The notes: generated by a model from the letters alone, not told the origin. A stretch of DNA of 64,000 bases from Balamuthia mandrillaris (GCA_031835245.1 JAVKOQ010000132.1:1-64000), one strand, 5' to 3'; counted from the stretch's first letter, positions 24,298 to 36,110 are shown. Numbers and translations are program-made.

Positions 24298-24376
24298 AAA
24301 CAGAAACAGAAACAGAAACAGAAACAGAAACAGAAACAGAAACAGAAACAGAAACAGAAACAGAAACAGAAACAGA
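24298..24376. repeat. (AAACAG)n hexanucleotide tract
   Basis: About thirteen almost perfect units, just downstream of the stop codon of the RhoGAP-like gene. Confidence 0.95.
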
Positions 24377-24403
24377 AAGAAAAACATAAACACAGACAAA
24401 CAA

Positions 24404-25348
24404 TCACGTCGTGGAGGTACCATCAGAGGCCAGCAGAACGAGGAACAACGCGGAAGCCAAGGGGATCATATGGAGTTGGTGTTCCGTGTCCAAGCTGGCG
24501 ATTAAAATAGGGGACAGGACCATAGCCACGTTGCAAGCGGTCATAAAGTTTAGGTCGCTGTGGCCTACAACCGCCCTTCCGAGGTCCAGGAGGGCGGTTA
24601 GCATGGCCGACTGTGCTTTATCCAATCCAGACCATAGACGAGCGGGATCAAAGGCCAGGGGCTCACCGCCAGCGGTTGTTGTTGTCCAAAGAGCTTCCGG
24701 AACAACGCCTCCGGGGTAGCGGTGGTAGAGCTCCTGGACAAAGGAGGAGATGGTGTCTGGGTGTTCGCTTTGCCATCGGATCTTCTTGTTCTTGACGGCT
24801 CTCTTGATAAGCACTTTGACCCTTTTCCTCTCGCCAGGCTTGCGCAACAGCCCTGGGGACTTCAACGCCTTGGGGTCATGGAGCTGCCTCAAGGCGGCGG
24901 CCAAGGAGGGGGCCAGAAGGTCGCCTTCCTCCTGCTTCAGCTTCCGGGCGTGGCGCAGCGATCGTAAACGCTTGGAGCTTTTGCGAAGGGCGCATCCAAA
25001 GCCACAACCTTTCGCCTTTGGTGAGGGGGCACCGCCGTTTTGGTTGCGTTGATGGGAGGAGACGGGGTGGATGGGACGTTGTTGGCGAAGCGTAACGTCT
25101 GCCTTGCCCATAGGATCTTTATCAAAGCCCACGTAATCGATCGATCAAGATCTGATCTGTTTCAGATCTTGATCGATCGCCACGTCATTGCTATCTATCG
25201 GATTTGCTTTATCAAACACGTCATCTTCGTCAATCTGTAGCGGGAGATCGGACACGTCGTTCCTCGGACGCCCCTTGCCGAGCTGGCGGATGAACTGCGA
25301 AGCTTTGCAGAGAGCACTTCGCAGGCGGTCCGCCACAGGTGAAACCAT
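24404..25348 (-). pseudogene. RhoGAP-like partial gene, frame interrupted by TGA
   Basis: One frame runs from ATG 25348 (MVSPVADRLRSAL) to 24404 with a single in-frame TGA at 25147-25145. The C-terminal part resembles the second half of a RhoGAP domain: SFVQELYHRYPGGVVPEAL, then LLDLGRAVVGHSDLNFM and NVAMVLSPILIA, similar to the YLRELPEPLL...NKM...NLA.V..P.L pattern. The arginine-finger half is not visible, so it would not be a normal GAP. Alternatives are an 81-base intron (donor GTGGCG after 25187, acceptor after GGGCAAG) that removes the TGA, or a shorter protein from ATG 25111. The final codons overlap a GTACCT donor, so a further exon could exist. Confidence 0.4.
25138..25179. repeat. 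Perfect 18-bp inverted repeat over the in-frame TGA
   Basis: Arms 25138-25155 and 25162-25179 are exact reverse complements (CGATCGATCAAGATCTGA), with a 6-base loop TCTGTT. The TGA at 25147-25145 lies inside the stem. The sequence is GATC-rich. Confidence 0.95.
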
Positions 25349-25648
25349 GTTTTTTAACGAAATAAATACAGCCACGAGAAAGAGGTCGGGAGTGAGTGCT
25401 TTGGACGTGTGTTGCCACTCCTCACATGAGGCTGATGCGGAGTATTTCCTGCAGTGATCTTCCCCAGCCACTTCTCTTTGGCTTCGGTGGGCGTGCGAGG
25501 TTTCCATTTCTCGTTTTTTTTCTTCTTCTTTATGAACAGAACGGGAGCAGACACGAAGGCGCAGAGCAGAAGGAATAAGCACAAACTTAAAAAAACAACG
25601 AACAATATATATTTTTTGAAGAGGAAAAAAACAACAGGGGAAAAAAAA

Positions 25649-28600
25649 TTAGGCCTGCAAAAGGGAGAGAATGGCATCCTCAAAGAAGGGAACCAAGGGT
25701 TGGGTGGTGGTCCTCGTGCAACACTTGGCTTGCTGTCCCATGAGGGTCAGCTCAGCAAGTATGACCACGCTCGGCATGCCGGGAATGCTCACCTTGCAGG
25801 ATATGTATAGCACATCCTAGTTGTTTTGAAGAAACAAAAATAAATACTTGGTTGTAGCACAATACAACGAAAAGAAAAGAAAACGGAATGGAGAAGAAAC
25901 GAACGTTGCCAGAAACAGTCCTCTTAGCAATGAGGAAGAGGTTATGAGCGCTCAACGCGTTGATAATCTGCCCAGCATCGCCAAACTTGAGCGGAGAGAT
26001 CTGAACGGCATGTTCTCGATCGTCAGGGATGCCCTTCCAGGTCTGCAAGTATTGGGCCTTCTCGAGGGCGCCCTCCTGGTCAAAGAAGACATGGAGGAGG
26101 CAGTTGCCGGAGAAGTAGAACACGTCCGAGTCCTTCTTCAAGGCAATTTGGATGGTAGAAGAGAAGGGAGGAGGAGCCATCTCGCCGGTGGCCTCTAGAG
26201 GAACGTCCGCCTCTACGGTTTGTCCAGGTTGAAGCATAGGCACGTTGATTGCTGTTGTCACTGGCTTCAAACGGAAGCTGTAGAGATAAAGTGAGAAACG
26301 AAGAAAGAAAGACAGGGGAAGAAGATATAAATAATAGGACATACGAGTTCTTGTTGAGGGAAATCATAAAGGAGGTCATGGGTGCCTGAGAGAGATTGGT
26401 GAGGGTTAGAGAAAGTACAAAGCCAGGACCAGCCCGCTTGAATTCTCCGCGCACTTCCAGGCCCTTGCCCTTATCAGCGGGTAACAGGACAGGCTTAGCC
26501 AATGCAGTAGCGCTCGAAGACTGCAGTGAGAGCGTCAATACAAAGAAATCAAGAAATAAGATGAGAAGTTTCAGGGAACATACCAAAGGAGGTTGAGGTG
26601 AGGATCCAGAGAGGAAGTCCAAAGGATCAAAAATACCCCCAGAAGATGGTCCAGCACCACCACCCAATCCCACACCGGCACCAACCAAGCCTCCAAGACC
26701 TCCAGAGGAAGAGCCGTAGGGACTGTAGTCACCGTTGCCTTTGGCAGAGGAGTCTCCTCCTTGGGGCAAGGCCTCGCCGAGGGATCCCAAATCGATGAGA
26801 GAGCCTTGGTAACCACCCTCGTCGCCGCCCTCTTCCTCTTGGTAGCCTTCCTCTCGGCGCTTGTCCCTTCGTTTCTTGGCTGCTTTGGCGGGATCAAAGA
26901 CCTTGACTTTCTTCTTGAGTTTGCTGACAAAGGCCTCAGGCGGTTTGTGGTAGACAGAGGCCAATGTGGACATCTGGGCAATCAACTCATCCAACAGGGC
27001 GGGCTCCAGGTGGGTGCTGTCGTCCGAGATAAGGGGCTTTTCCGACAAGACAACTTGCTGTAGATCATTATCAACCATAAAGAAGACAGGCACAATCAGC
27101 GATGTTATGGGATTACCAGAGGGCAGAGAGAGAGAGAGAGAGAGAGAGGGAGGGAGACCTTGGCAGCTTCAGGGTCCGTAGACAAAAGCCTCCAGTAAAC
27201 GAAGCCTCTGTCCCTCAAATCGGGGTTGCCACTTTCTTTGGTGGCGAGGTCCAAGGCAAATTGCACAAGTTTCTGAGTGGTCTTTGGCTTCTTCAAGAAC
27301 AGCTTGACGGTAGCGGTCAGCAGCTGAAGCTGCACGCTGGTGCTTTCATCCTGGAAGTTATCAAGGAAGCTCTCCAACAGCTCATCAGCATTTTCGATAC
27401 GCTCCGCGTACTCACCAATGATCCAAATCATGGAGGCCTTAGCCTCAGGCTCATCGAGAGTGTCCAAGTTCTCGCAAAGAGTGGCGATAATGGATTCGTA
27501 GCGGTTAGGATACTTTCTGAAGATGTCCTTGATGACGATGATGGCCTCTTGCACGACGTAGTTGACCTTGGTCTGAATGAGCTCCAGCAGCACGGAGATA
27601 CACTTCTCTGCAGCGCTAGAGAGCTTGATGGCACATCGACCGATGGCTCTGACAGCCTTTCGTACAAACTCCACGTCCACCTCAGTGGCGTACTCCTTGA
27701 GCTCAAGAAGTACTTGCTCGATGGTGCGGTCACTGACGAGCATGATCATAATCTCCAACTTCTCCATCTTAACGTAGATAGGATCGTAGTATTTACAGAA
27801 GAACACCTTCATTTCGTACTGCAGGATCATGGGCCGCTTCTGCACGATCAAGTTGATGTTGCGGAGAGCTACGTATTGAATCTCAGGCTCCTTTTGCAGC
27901 AGGGTAACTGAGAGGCAGGTAACGCAACGTTAATCAGCGAGATCAAAATAGGCGCATAACTTTTTAAAAAAAGATATTTACCCAAAGAGGGTGTCAACCT
28001 CTTGCACATGTTGTTCACAAAATCGGGACTATCGACGGAATCAAGCAGCCGCATGATAACGCGAATAGTGGAAAGCACGACTGCAGAGTTGGCGTGAGCC
28101 AGCCTGGGGGCCACTCGCTCAGCGATACCCTCAGCCTCCCTCGAGTCTCGGGGCGTGTACTTGGAGAGAGCGTGCAAAATGAAGACTTGGCCCCATCTGC
28201 ATAAAACATGTGAGTGAGCTGGCTTGCTCCAACGTCAAGAAAACAAAGAAAAGAATACTACGTACTCAGTACACTCGTTCAGGGCAGCGAGCAACTTTGT
28301 GAGGTTCTTGCCATTGATGCGGAAGACCTCTTCCTTGCTGGTCTCATCAATCTCAGAGAGGGCGGCAACGGCGTTGGCGACAACCATCGGGTTGGAGTCA
28401 GAGAGCAGGCCACGCAGCATATCCAAGAAGCCTTGTGTCTCCACCAACTCGGGGTTGATGTCCCAAACCTTAGCCACGCAGACAGCGGCCGTCTTACGGA
28501 CGTAGGGATCCGCGTCCTTTGTTGATGCAAGAAAAAGTACCAACATTTAGCGCTGCTAAAAAAAGAGAAACAGAGGAAGTTAAGGACTTACCTTAAGGCA

Positions 28601-29190
28601 CTCTCTGAGGGGTTGGCAAAGGTACTCCGTGATCTTATCTACTCGAATGCAACCCATGGTCCTAACAGCCAAGGCTCTCACGAGGGGGTTGGGGTGTTGT
28701 GCGTCCTGTTATTCAGAATAAAGCAGGGGTGGTGTGAACGGATGAGATTTTTGTCGCGCGCCTCCTTCGTCTCACACTGGGGAGGAAAAAAAAAGTACGA
28801 ACGTGAACAAAGGCGTTAACAGAGAGGATGGCAGTCTCGGGCTGTGTTTTGGCGTAGTTCATGATGTAGAGGTAGACCAGCTTCTTCAACTCCAGGTTAG
28901 AAGTGCGGATGCACTTCACCACGTCGGGAAAGAGGACGGACACGTCCTTGCCCACGGTCATCGCTGCAATCACCTTCTTCACTGCATCTTTCTTTACAGG
29001 TTCTTTGGGGCTGTCCAAATCTCTTCTGAGTTCATGGATTTCGCCTGGTGACAGTCACCATCACAAAAAATAAATTTTTTTAAAAAAAGTTAAGCGGCTG
29101 AGGTGTTTCTTTTGTACGAGTGTTCCAAAAAATAAAATCTAGACGATCGGTACCCTTTTTCGTGGTGGTGAAGTACTTGGAATCAGACAT
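25649..29190 (-). CDS. AP1B1: AP-1/AP-2 complex beta subunit (beta-adaptin)
   Basis: Beta-adaptin links cargo and clathrin in the AP-1 (trans-Golgi/endosome) and AP-2 (plasma membrane) coats; many protists use one protein for both. About ten exons. Start [15 protein letters not shown] is the classic beta-adaptin N-terminus, then [39 protein letters not shown] and [14 protein letters not shown] in the armadillo-like trunk. A Gly-rich hinge follows ([17 protein letters not shown]) with acidic/DLL-like segments. The ear domain includes [20 protein letters not shown] and [14 protein letters not shown] strands read in the spliced frame, and the protein ends SLLQA. Which complex it serves cannot be told from sequence here. 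Divergent from MRS2. Confidence 0.93.
27125..27148. repeat. (GA)n tract in a beta-adaptin intron
   Basis: CT on the sense strand, between the STDPEAAK exon and the hinge exon. Confidence 0.85.
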
Positions 29191-29652
29191 GACGATGTTG
29201 ATGATGATTCACCCAAACACACAAATCAAAAAAAAAATTGCGTTTGGATGTTTTACAAAAAAAAAAAAGGGGGAAAAGATTCTCCTCTCTGGAACGTTTG
29301 CCTACAAGTAGTGTGTATGTGGAGGAACAAGAGGGAGAAAAAAAAAAAGCAAACCAAGATTTGCGCTCAATCAACCTTCCCAAACCACCAAACAAAAAAA
29401 AAACAAAGGTGGCGTGCTTACCTTCCCCTCTCAACCAACCCTTTCTTGTGTTTTCAGGCAGGTCCCTTTGCCGCCCCCCTTTAGGCCTTCCTTATTTTTC
29501 CCCTTTGGAATTTATCTTTTGAGAAAATGTAACGGAAAAAGGTAAAGTTTAAATGATGTCGACAATAACAACCTCAAAGACGCACCTCAAGTCGAGTTGA
29601 TTTTGTGGAGGAACTGTGCAGCCACCTCCTGCTCGCAACGAGAAGAAGAAAG
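29191..29652. promoter_or_regulatory. Divergent promoter region beta-adaptin / MRS2
   Basis: About 460 bases rich in A-runs with a GTCGAC box at 29558-29563. No gene seen. The promoter role is inferred from orientation. Confidence 0.45.
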
Positions 29653-31725
29653 ATGAAGAAGAAACTGGGTTCTTGTGCAGCTTGCTTGTCGTGCAAAGGG
29701 GACAGCGTGCTCCTCCATCCACGTGGTGCTGGCTCTCTTTCTCGAACACAAAACGGTGAGTACCACGGTGTTATATGGCTGCCACTACTCTTTTTATTTG
29801 GGTGTTCACTCACCCCATGATGAACGCGCTTCTCGTTTGTCTGTTCGTCTTTTTCTTCTTCTCTCACCGGCTCTACGAGACAGTTGCGTTCAACACAAGG
29901 AGCACCGCTTGTTTTGTAAGTCGTGCCACCCTGTGGCCAGCCACGAAGAGGAGAAACATCTCCTCCTTTCGTAACATCCTGAGCGCCGGCCCAAGTTATC
30001 AACCGCAGAAACAGCGCAAGCTGCCATTCGCCTTGCCTGGCCCCGAGGCCATATCCCCGCGAGGGCTTTATGGTTTGTTGGCAACCGCCCTCCCTCAACT
30101 GTTTGTTGACCATTTATTTCCCCTTTTCTCTTTTTCTTTCTGTCTTGCTTCCACCTCTTCTCTTGTTCTCCCGTTTTCGTTCTCTCTCCTCTCCTCTCCT
30201 CGCCTCTCCTCTCTCTCTCTCTCTCCCCCTCTCCCTCTCCTCTCTCTCTCTTTTGCTTTTGTTTTTGTTTCTATAGTAAACGACCCAACGGAGAGTGGAG
30301 GGGAGGAGTCGCTGCAAAAAGCATTGGAGGCGGTCGTGTTTGATGACTCTGCCAGCATGAAGGTGCGGGAGGTCATTAGGAAGGCCATCAGCGAGGAACT
30401 GCGGATTCCCAACAGAGACTTGCGTAACGTGGACAATTCCTTTCAAAACCAAATGGCCTGCTTTCTCGTTCGCGACAAAGCGATCATTATTAACCTCGAG
30501 GTGCGCATCACCCCTAATAGAAAATAAGAAGAACAAGAGCAACAAAAAACACAAAAGAAATACCAAGAGCAACAACGAACCACCGACAGAAGCAGATTAT
30601 TTTTTGCTATCATACGTAAAAACAGCAGCTAACTTTTATCTTTGGTTAGCACATCAAAGCCATCATTCAGCACGACAAGGTCTACATTTTCAACATAAAG
30701 AATGCCTCTTTGGATCACTTTTTCCCAACTTTTCAGCACCGGTTGAAGCCTTTGGATGGTTCCAGCTCTCAACCTTTTGAATTTCGAGCCGTAGAAGCCA
30801 TCCTCTCTGCTGTGGTAGGTTTTGTTTATTGGTTTTCTATTTGTTTTACCTTTTTATTTGCTATATGGATTCATTTTTCTGTTGTTGTTTTTGTTATTTT
30901 TCTTTTTCTTTCTCTCGTTGCCTTTTCTTTTTTATTTGTTCATTTATTGACATGTTTGTATCAGAATGAATCGTTATATGCAGATTATTGGGACATGAAG
31001 ATGCGAATAGATAGTCTTATATCAGACATTGAGAAAAAAGACGAGAGCGAGCTCATCCTCAAATCGTTGCTGGACTTCAACAAGAAGCTCAACAACTTCC
31101 AGAAACGAGTAAAGGAAGTGCAAACCGCAATCACCATGGTGCTCAACTCGGATGAAGATCTTGCGGCCATGTATCTTACATGTAAAGCGAGAACTGGGTT
31201 TGTAACGTTTTCATTTCCTTGTGTTTGTTTCTTTCTCTGTTCTTAGTTTTTGTTGTTGCGCATAAAGACATCCACGGAGGATTGATCAACACGAGGAAGC
31301 TGAAATGTTGTTGGAAACGTACTTGGGACAGGTAGGAGACATTGGAAACGAAGTAACAGAGATGCAAACCATCATAGGTGCCACTGAGGAACACATAAAA
31401 CTCACGCTTGACAGGTTTGGAAAAAAAAAACCGACGTGCTTTTGTTTACACGCATAATATGTTTCACTTTCTCACCGCTCAAACAAACCGAAACAAAATA
31501 TACAGTCAACGCAACAAGATAATGAGAATGAACCTTTTCATGACGATGGCAACGGCCAGTCTTGCCGGAGGCTCTCTGGTGACAGGGGCCTTTGGCATGA
31601 ACCTTAGCAACCACTTGGAGGACCATCCCTCTGCCTTTCTATTCACCAGCTCCTGCGTAGGGTTTGGCTCCTTTGCAACCTTTCTAGCGTGTTATGCCTT
31701 TTGCAAGAAGAAAGGCATGCTGTAA
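29653..31725 (+). CDS. MRS2: Mitochondrial magnesium channel MRS2 (CorA family)
   Basis: MRS2 is the CorA-type pentameric Mg2+ channel of the mitochondrial inner membrane. Seven exons (29653-29755, 29884-30072, 30277-30500, 30650-30814, 30965-31197, 31268-31414, 31506-31725) give 426 residues. The N-terminus is basic and Ser/Arg-rich (TRSTACFVSRATLW, KRRNISSFRN), fitting a matrix-targeting presequence. The core has VREVIRKAISEELRIPNRDL, HIKAIIQHDKVYIF and FEFRAVEAILSAV, then a coiled helix and RNKIMRMNLFMTM. The signature GMN lies in TGAFGMNLSN between two membrane segments. The C-terminal residues KKKGML face the matrix. Exon 5 could end at 31181 or 31197; only 31197 keeps frame. Confidence 0.93.
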
Positions 31726-31781
31726 CCGCTTTTTCTTCTGCTTGCTTTTCAATACAAAAAGAAAAGAAATCGAATTATTTT

Positions 31782-31813
31782 TTGATTGGCAGAGAAATTT
31801 CTCCTCCAATCAA
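31782..31813. promoter_or_regulatory. Inverted CCAAT element
   Basis: Perfect 8-bp arms TTGATTGG and CCAATCAA flank an inner palindrome GAGAAATTTCTC (31792-31803). It lies 215 bases upstream of the next start codon and just downstream of the MRS2 stop. Function inferred from motif. Confidence 0.4.
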
Positions 31814-32028
31814 TGAAAATCAAAAAAAAACGGTCACAAAAAAAATTCCCTCTAAAATTTTCGATTTCTTGGATTTTTTTGGACACACAAAAAATACGGG
31901 CAAAACAAGTGGCCACTCACTCACTCTCTCCCCCTGTGCGGAAGCCCCCAAAAAACTTCCTCTTATTTTTTAGAGGGTAAATTTATTATTTTTTTTTTTT
32001 GGTGGAGTTTGTCTCCGCTACACTTAAA

Positions 32029-33781
32029 ATGAGTAGTGGAGATGGAGTAGCGGCGAGTGCTTCTGCTGCTTCTTCTTCTTTGGCAGCAGCTGCTGCTTCT
32101 TCCCACGCTGGTGCTGCGGCAACTTCGACCACGGCGAGGGGAGTGCCAGCCAAGAAGAGGGAAAAGCTGCTGATCGCCCAACAGCAGAGCCTGCTGGCCA
32201 AGCAGCAAGATCAACCGCAGCAAAGCGCAACGAAAGCTGGCGCGGAGCACGCTTCTTCCACGCCATTGGGAGGAGTGGCACGAACTGAAACCACCTCTCA
32301 GCAACAGCAAGTGCCCACTGTGGAAGTGGTGGTCCCTGTTCCTTCCTTCCCTGCCCTTATCGCACAACAACAGAGCGGCGGCAGCAACAATGTTCCCAGC
32401 CTCTTTGGTGCCAACGGACAAACAGCACCCTCCTCTTCTTCTGCTTCTCCTTCGATGCTTTCCCCCCTCTCGTCTGTCATCGGCGACAGCCCTTCGCGTC
32501 TCCACAGCAAGCACAGCCTAACGCCTCCCTCCTCCGGTGGCGAAGGCGGGGGCAAGAAACGAAAACGATCGCCCTATCGCTGCCAGAAGTGCAACAAACC
32601 GAAGAAAGGCCACATTTGCACCGTCACCGACTCGGTGCTGAAGGACAGAGAGACGGTGCCAACACCAACACCGATGGTCTTGCCCAAGCCATCCATAGGA
32701 GGTGTAGGACAGCCCTACACTCTTCCCCCGATCAACTCTTCACTCCCCTCTTCGCCAGCGCCCTCATCCAGTTCTTCTGTGTTGAAAACGGGACACCTCT
32801 CCTCTTCTTCCTCTTCTCCCACTGCGCCCTCCTCTCCGGCTGCTCACCACCACTCTCCAATGATGCTCGCTTCCGTATCTTCCACTTCGTCCACTGCTTC
32901 TTCCTCTACAGCCGCTACCTCTATTCTTGATGGGAGTGAGGCTGCAGAACTCTTTGAGCAAGGCTCCGCCACAACTTCTGGCTCACAAGACCCTTATCTT
33001 CTTCCGTCCTCGCTCTCTGGCATGGGATTCAGCACTAACTCGTTGGAGGAGCTGTTTGCGGGAGTGCCCGGCTCCTCCTTTCCCATTCGTGGATTCTCCT
33101 CCACCGACCTCCTGCTGGCTTCGATGGAACCGCAGGACCTGGTATCTACTGCTTATCCCCAAGGTATGCCCCTCAGTGGAGTGGGCATTCCTCTCACCGA
33201 AACCAATGCCACATTCTTCCTTTCTTGGTTCGACATGGCAATATCCAGCATGCGGCTGCTGGAAATCTTTTTGAAGGTCATCATCATTTTTTCCTTTCTC
33301 GTTGTCTTGGCTCCTCCTTGCTAAATGTTAACAATAACAGACACAACGACCTTCGTGGCGCCCGTTGCAAACGGTGCTATCCCACTTGAGAGATGAAAGA
33401 AAAACCCTGAGAAAGTGGAAGAAGGAATTTGGAGAAGCGGTCATCGAGCCCGCTGAAGGGGGGCAGAGCATCTATTCTGCTGCCACTTATCCCCAACATC
33501 ACTGGCAACGTTCTGAGAAAGCAGCAATAGAAGAAGAGGACGATGAAGAGGCGGAAGATGAAGAGGAAGAAGAACAACAAAAACGGTCAAAACGACTGCG
33601 AAGTAGTCGACGGCCAACGCGACAACACAAAGCAAAAACTACTAGCAACAACAGTGAAGAAGAAGAAGAATTAGAACAAGAACAGGATGTTACTAAGATT
33701 CGCCAACAAAAACAACAGCAGCGGTCCTCTACCTCCACTTCCTCTACCACACCAAACTCCCAACCACAACGAGGACCGTAA
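32029..33781 (+). CDS. Unknown Ser/Ala-rich protein with zinc-knuckle-like motif
   Basis: Not recognised. ATG 32029 (MSSGDGVAAS); one intron joins 33276 to 33341, in phase. The N-terminal 180 residues are Ala, Ser and Gln-rich. A basic stretch GGKKRKRSPYRCQKC runs into the motif CQKCNKPKKGHIC, a short Cys4-like knuckle I have seen near DNA-binding regions. The middle is Ser-rich. The C-terminal exon has a helical block QTVLSHLRDERKTLRKWKKE, an acidic stretch with EEDDEEAEDEEEEE and a basic cluster KRSKRLRSSRRPTR. The pattern suggests a nuclear regulator. The segment before the intron (FFLSWFDMAISS) is hydrophobic and may itself be partly intronic, so the exon 1 end is unsure. Confidence 0.65.
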
Positions 33782-33978
33782 TATTGGCAAAAGGCTATTT
33801 CTTCTTTCTCTCATTCTGAAATGTAGAATTTTTTTTCCCCCCTACAGAGCCAAAAACGACACTCCACACTCCTTCTGCTGTGTACACAAGCGCTCACATC
33901 CACTCACCATTCTTTCTAACTCGCAACAAAAAAAAAAACAACGACAGATATTTTGTATACGATTCCTTTGATTCACTT

Positions 33979-35623
33979 TTATGAAGCTGAAGAGGAAGAG
34001 GAAGAGGAGGAAGGAGTATCCTTAGCAGCATCAGCAGCGGCAGTGGCGGCGGCAGACAGCAACTCCGAGATCTCCTTCCACTGATGAAAGTCGCTCATGC
34101 GAACCAGCGCTGCTTTATCAAACACAACGCCGCCCGCCAATTCCTTGCCTATCAACTCATCCTCTTGATCCTCTCCCCTCTTCCTTACCAAAGGGTTGAA
34201 GACGATGCCGCCGAGAGCGGACTCGGGGGCGATCATGTTGAAGAGGCGAGTGCCCTCCATCTCCGTGAAGCTGTAGTTGATGCGATCGGTGTCATAGTAC
34301 CGCATGGCGTGCGCATGCGAGGTGAAGCAATGCATGAACGTGTTGCGTTGCTTGGTTTGGTTGTTGGTGAGGGTGGAGCAGACCGGCACGCGACGAGCGG
34401 TGGTGGAGTCAGAGTCTTGGCCCACTTCTTTGCTTTTGGCGGAGGTGGAGGTGGGAATGACATAGGAGGTGTGGCTGCGGATGAGCCCGCGTTGCATGCG
34501 GAAGAACTCGCGATCTTCGTCCTTTGGCTCATGCGTGTGGAGAGGTAAGATTTCCGACACTGTGTTTTTTGTTTTGGTTGTTAAAGAAGGATGAGAAGGA
34601 AGACGGATAGGAAACATCAAAGCGAGCAAAGAGGAGAGAGAAAAGTAAACGAACCCATTCGGGCTTTTGCTTCGTGCAGAAGCAGAGTGAGGAAGGAGAC
34701 GCTACAGTCCAGCTGGTGAGGCGTGCCTGGGTCTATGATCAGGCCTTGCACCTGCGAAGGGAACGAGTGCGTCATCTTGTTTTTCCAAGAGCAGGCAAAC
34801 AGAACGTTAGCTGAAGAGCGGAGAAGAGTAGAGAGAGAGAGAGAGAGTGAGAGAGTGAGAGAGAAAGAGGAGCTGTCCGCTATGAAACCAACCAAGACCG
34901 TAACGAGGGACTCGCAGCCAGCGCTGCTTATCTTGTTCCAGAGTCCTCCGCGTGTCTTCATCTGGGAGAGCCAGTTTTGTAGGATTTCTTCGCTGGTGAA
35001 AAAAGAGAAGAAGGGTATCTTCTCTCCGGTCTTGGCCTCAAAGGTAAGGCACATCAGCCGTCCTTTGCTTTGCTCCGATTCGGGCACTCGCCACCCTTCA
35101 TAGCTGAGCAGTGCATTTGCTTTTGTTATGGCCACACCGTTTGAGCAAATGGAATGGAGCACGAGAGGAGAGAGAAGCAAGGACAAAGCAAGAAGCAAGA
35201 ACAAAGAACAAGGAAAGAGGTATGAAACGAAGAAAAAAAAAAGGAAAGGAGAAAAGTATGGTACCTAAATGAATAGCGCTGGTTAGGTCTTCCAAATGCT
35301 TTTCCTTGGGGTCACGCTTGTCTTCCTCCGCGCCAGGCAGCTCTGTGACCTTTCGCTGCCAGTCCTGCAGCGCTGCCTGCAATGCCTCTGTCGTCACTGC
35401 CGCCTGCTTCTGCTGTTTGCTCTGCGGTTCTTGGGAGGCCAATAAATCAAAAAAAGGTTGAAGGAGAAAGAAAAAAAAGAGGAGAGGAGAACGATGAAAA
35501 GAACGAGGACGATGAAGAACAACTGAGAGAAGCGAAGAGAGGAGAAGAGAAGAGGAAGGAGGAAGACTAAGCGAGACAAAGCGAGACTAAGCGAGAGAGA
35601 AAGAGACGAGAAGAGCGAAGAAT

Positions 35624-35663
<40 letters not shown>

Positions 35664-35980
35664 CGAGGCTTACCATTTTCTGTGGCAGTGGAATAATGGC
35701 TCAGCTGTTTGCGGAAATGAGTGGTGGTGGCAGAGGGAAGGAAGAAAGAACGAGTGAAAAGCGGTGACCACGGGCGAGGTGTGCGGAGGCTTCTGCCACC
35801 GTCCGAGAGCCCAGGCTGGGCGCTGCGAGAGTAAGACCGGAAGCGCTCCCATGAGAAGGACGTACGGCAAGCAACATCGCCCCCACCATTCCCGCTCGTG
35901 AACATCCGGCCTAAAGGCTCAGTCCAACGGCCATCCCTCCCTCTCGCCAAGAAGGTCTTCGCCGCTGCTGATCGTTTCAT
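33979..35980 (-). CDS. SseB-like protein, probably mitochondrial
   Basis: Five exons: 35980-35674, then starting EPQSKQQKQ, then NALLSYEGWRVPE, then VQGLIIDPGTPHQ, then SEILPLHTHEPKDE to the stop at 33979. The N-terminus MKRSAAAKTFLARGRDGRW is basic and Ser/Ala-rich, like a matrix-targeting signal. The core resembles the bacterial SseB N-terminal domain, as I recall it: GWRVP, FFSFFTSEEILQNWL (the FTS-E motif) and GLIIDPGTPHQL. The last exon has VFNPLVRKRGEDQ and YYDTDRINYSFTEME, and ends in a Ser tail. In bacteria SseB affects serine sensitivity; its role in a eukaryote is unknown. Shares a 130-base promoter with AP-5 mu. Confidence 0.6.
35632..35660. repeat. (GA)n tract in SseB-like intron 1
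   Basis: CT on the sense strand, just downstream of the donor at 35673. Confidence 0.85.
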
Positions 35981-36110
35981 TCTTTCTTTTTTTTTTTTGT
36001 TGGGTATCTCACCATGTCGACGCGGAACTACGAGGGAAAGGAGCGCAATTTGTGCAATAAACGAGCAGAAAAGGAGGTGCAGAGAAAAAAAAAGGGTAGC
36101 GAAGAGTGGG
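35981..36110. promoter_or_regulatory. Short bidirectional promoter, SseB-like / AP-5 mu
   Basis: Only 130 bases separate the two divergent ATGs, so it must serve both genes or lie within one leader. It contains a T-run and a GTCGAC box at 36016-36021. Confidence 0.5.

Larger units (their letters stand above)
22451..24403. other. Two-kilobase repeat-rich intergenic region
   Basis: No gene convinces me. Contents in order: a GTCGAC box (22482-22487), a perfect palindrome GACCAATTGGTC (22504-22515), a block at about 22660-22860 with open frames on both strands, GA tracts at 22929-22971 and 23367-23401, a (CCACAT)n tract, the palindrome array 24011-24231 and an (AAACAG)n tract. The frame 23348-23554 (-) has no visible donor and ends in the CT repeat, so it is left out. 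Confidence 0.55.
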
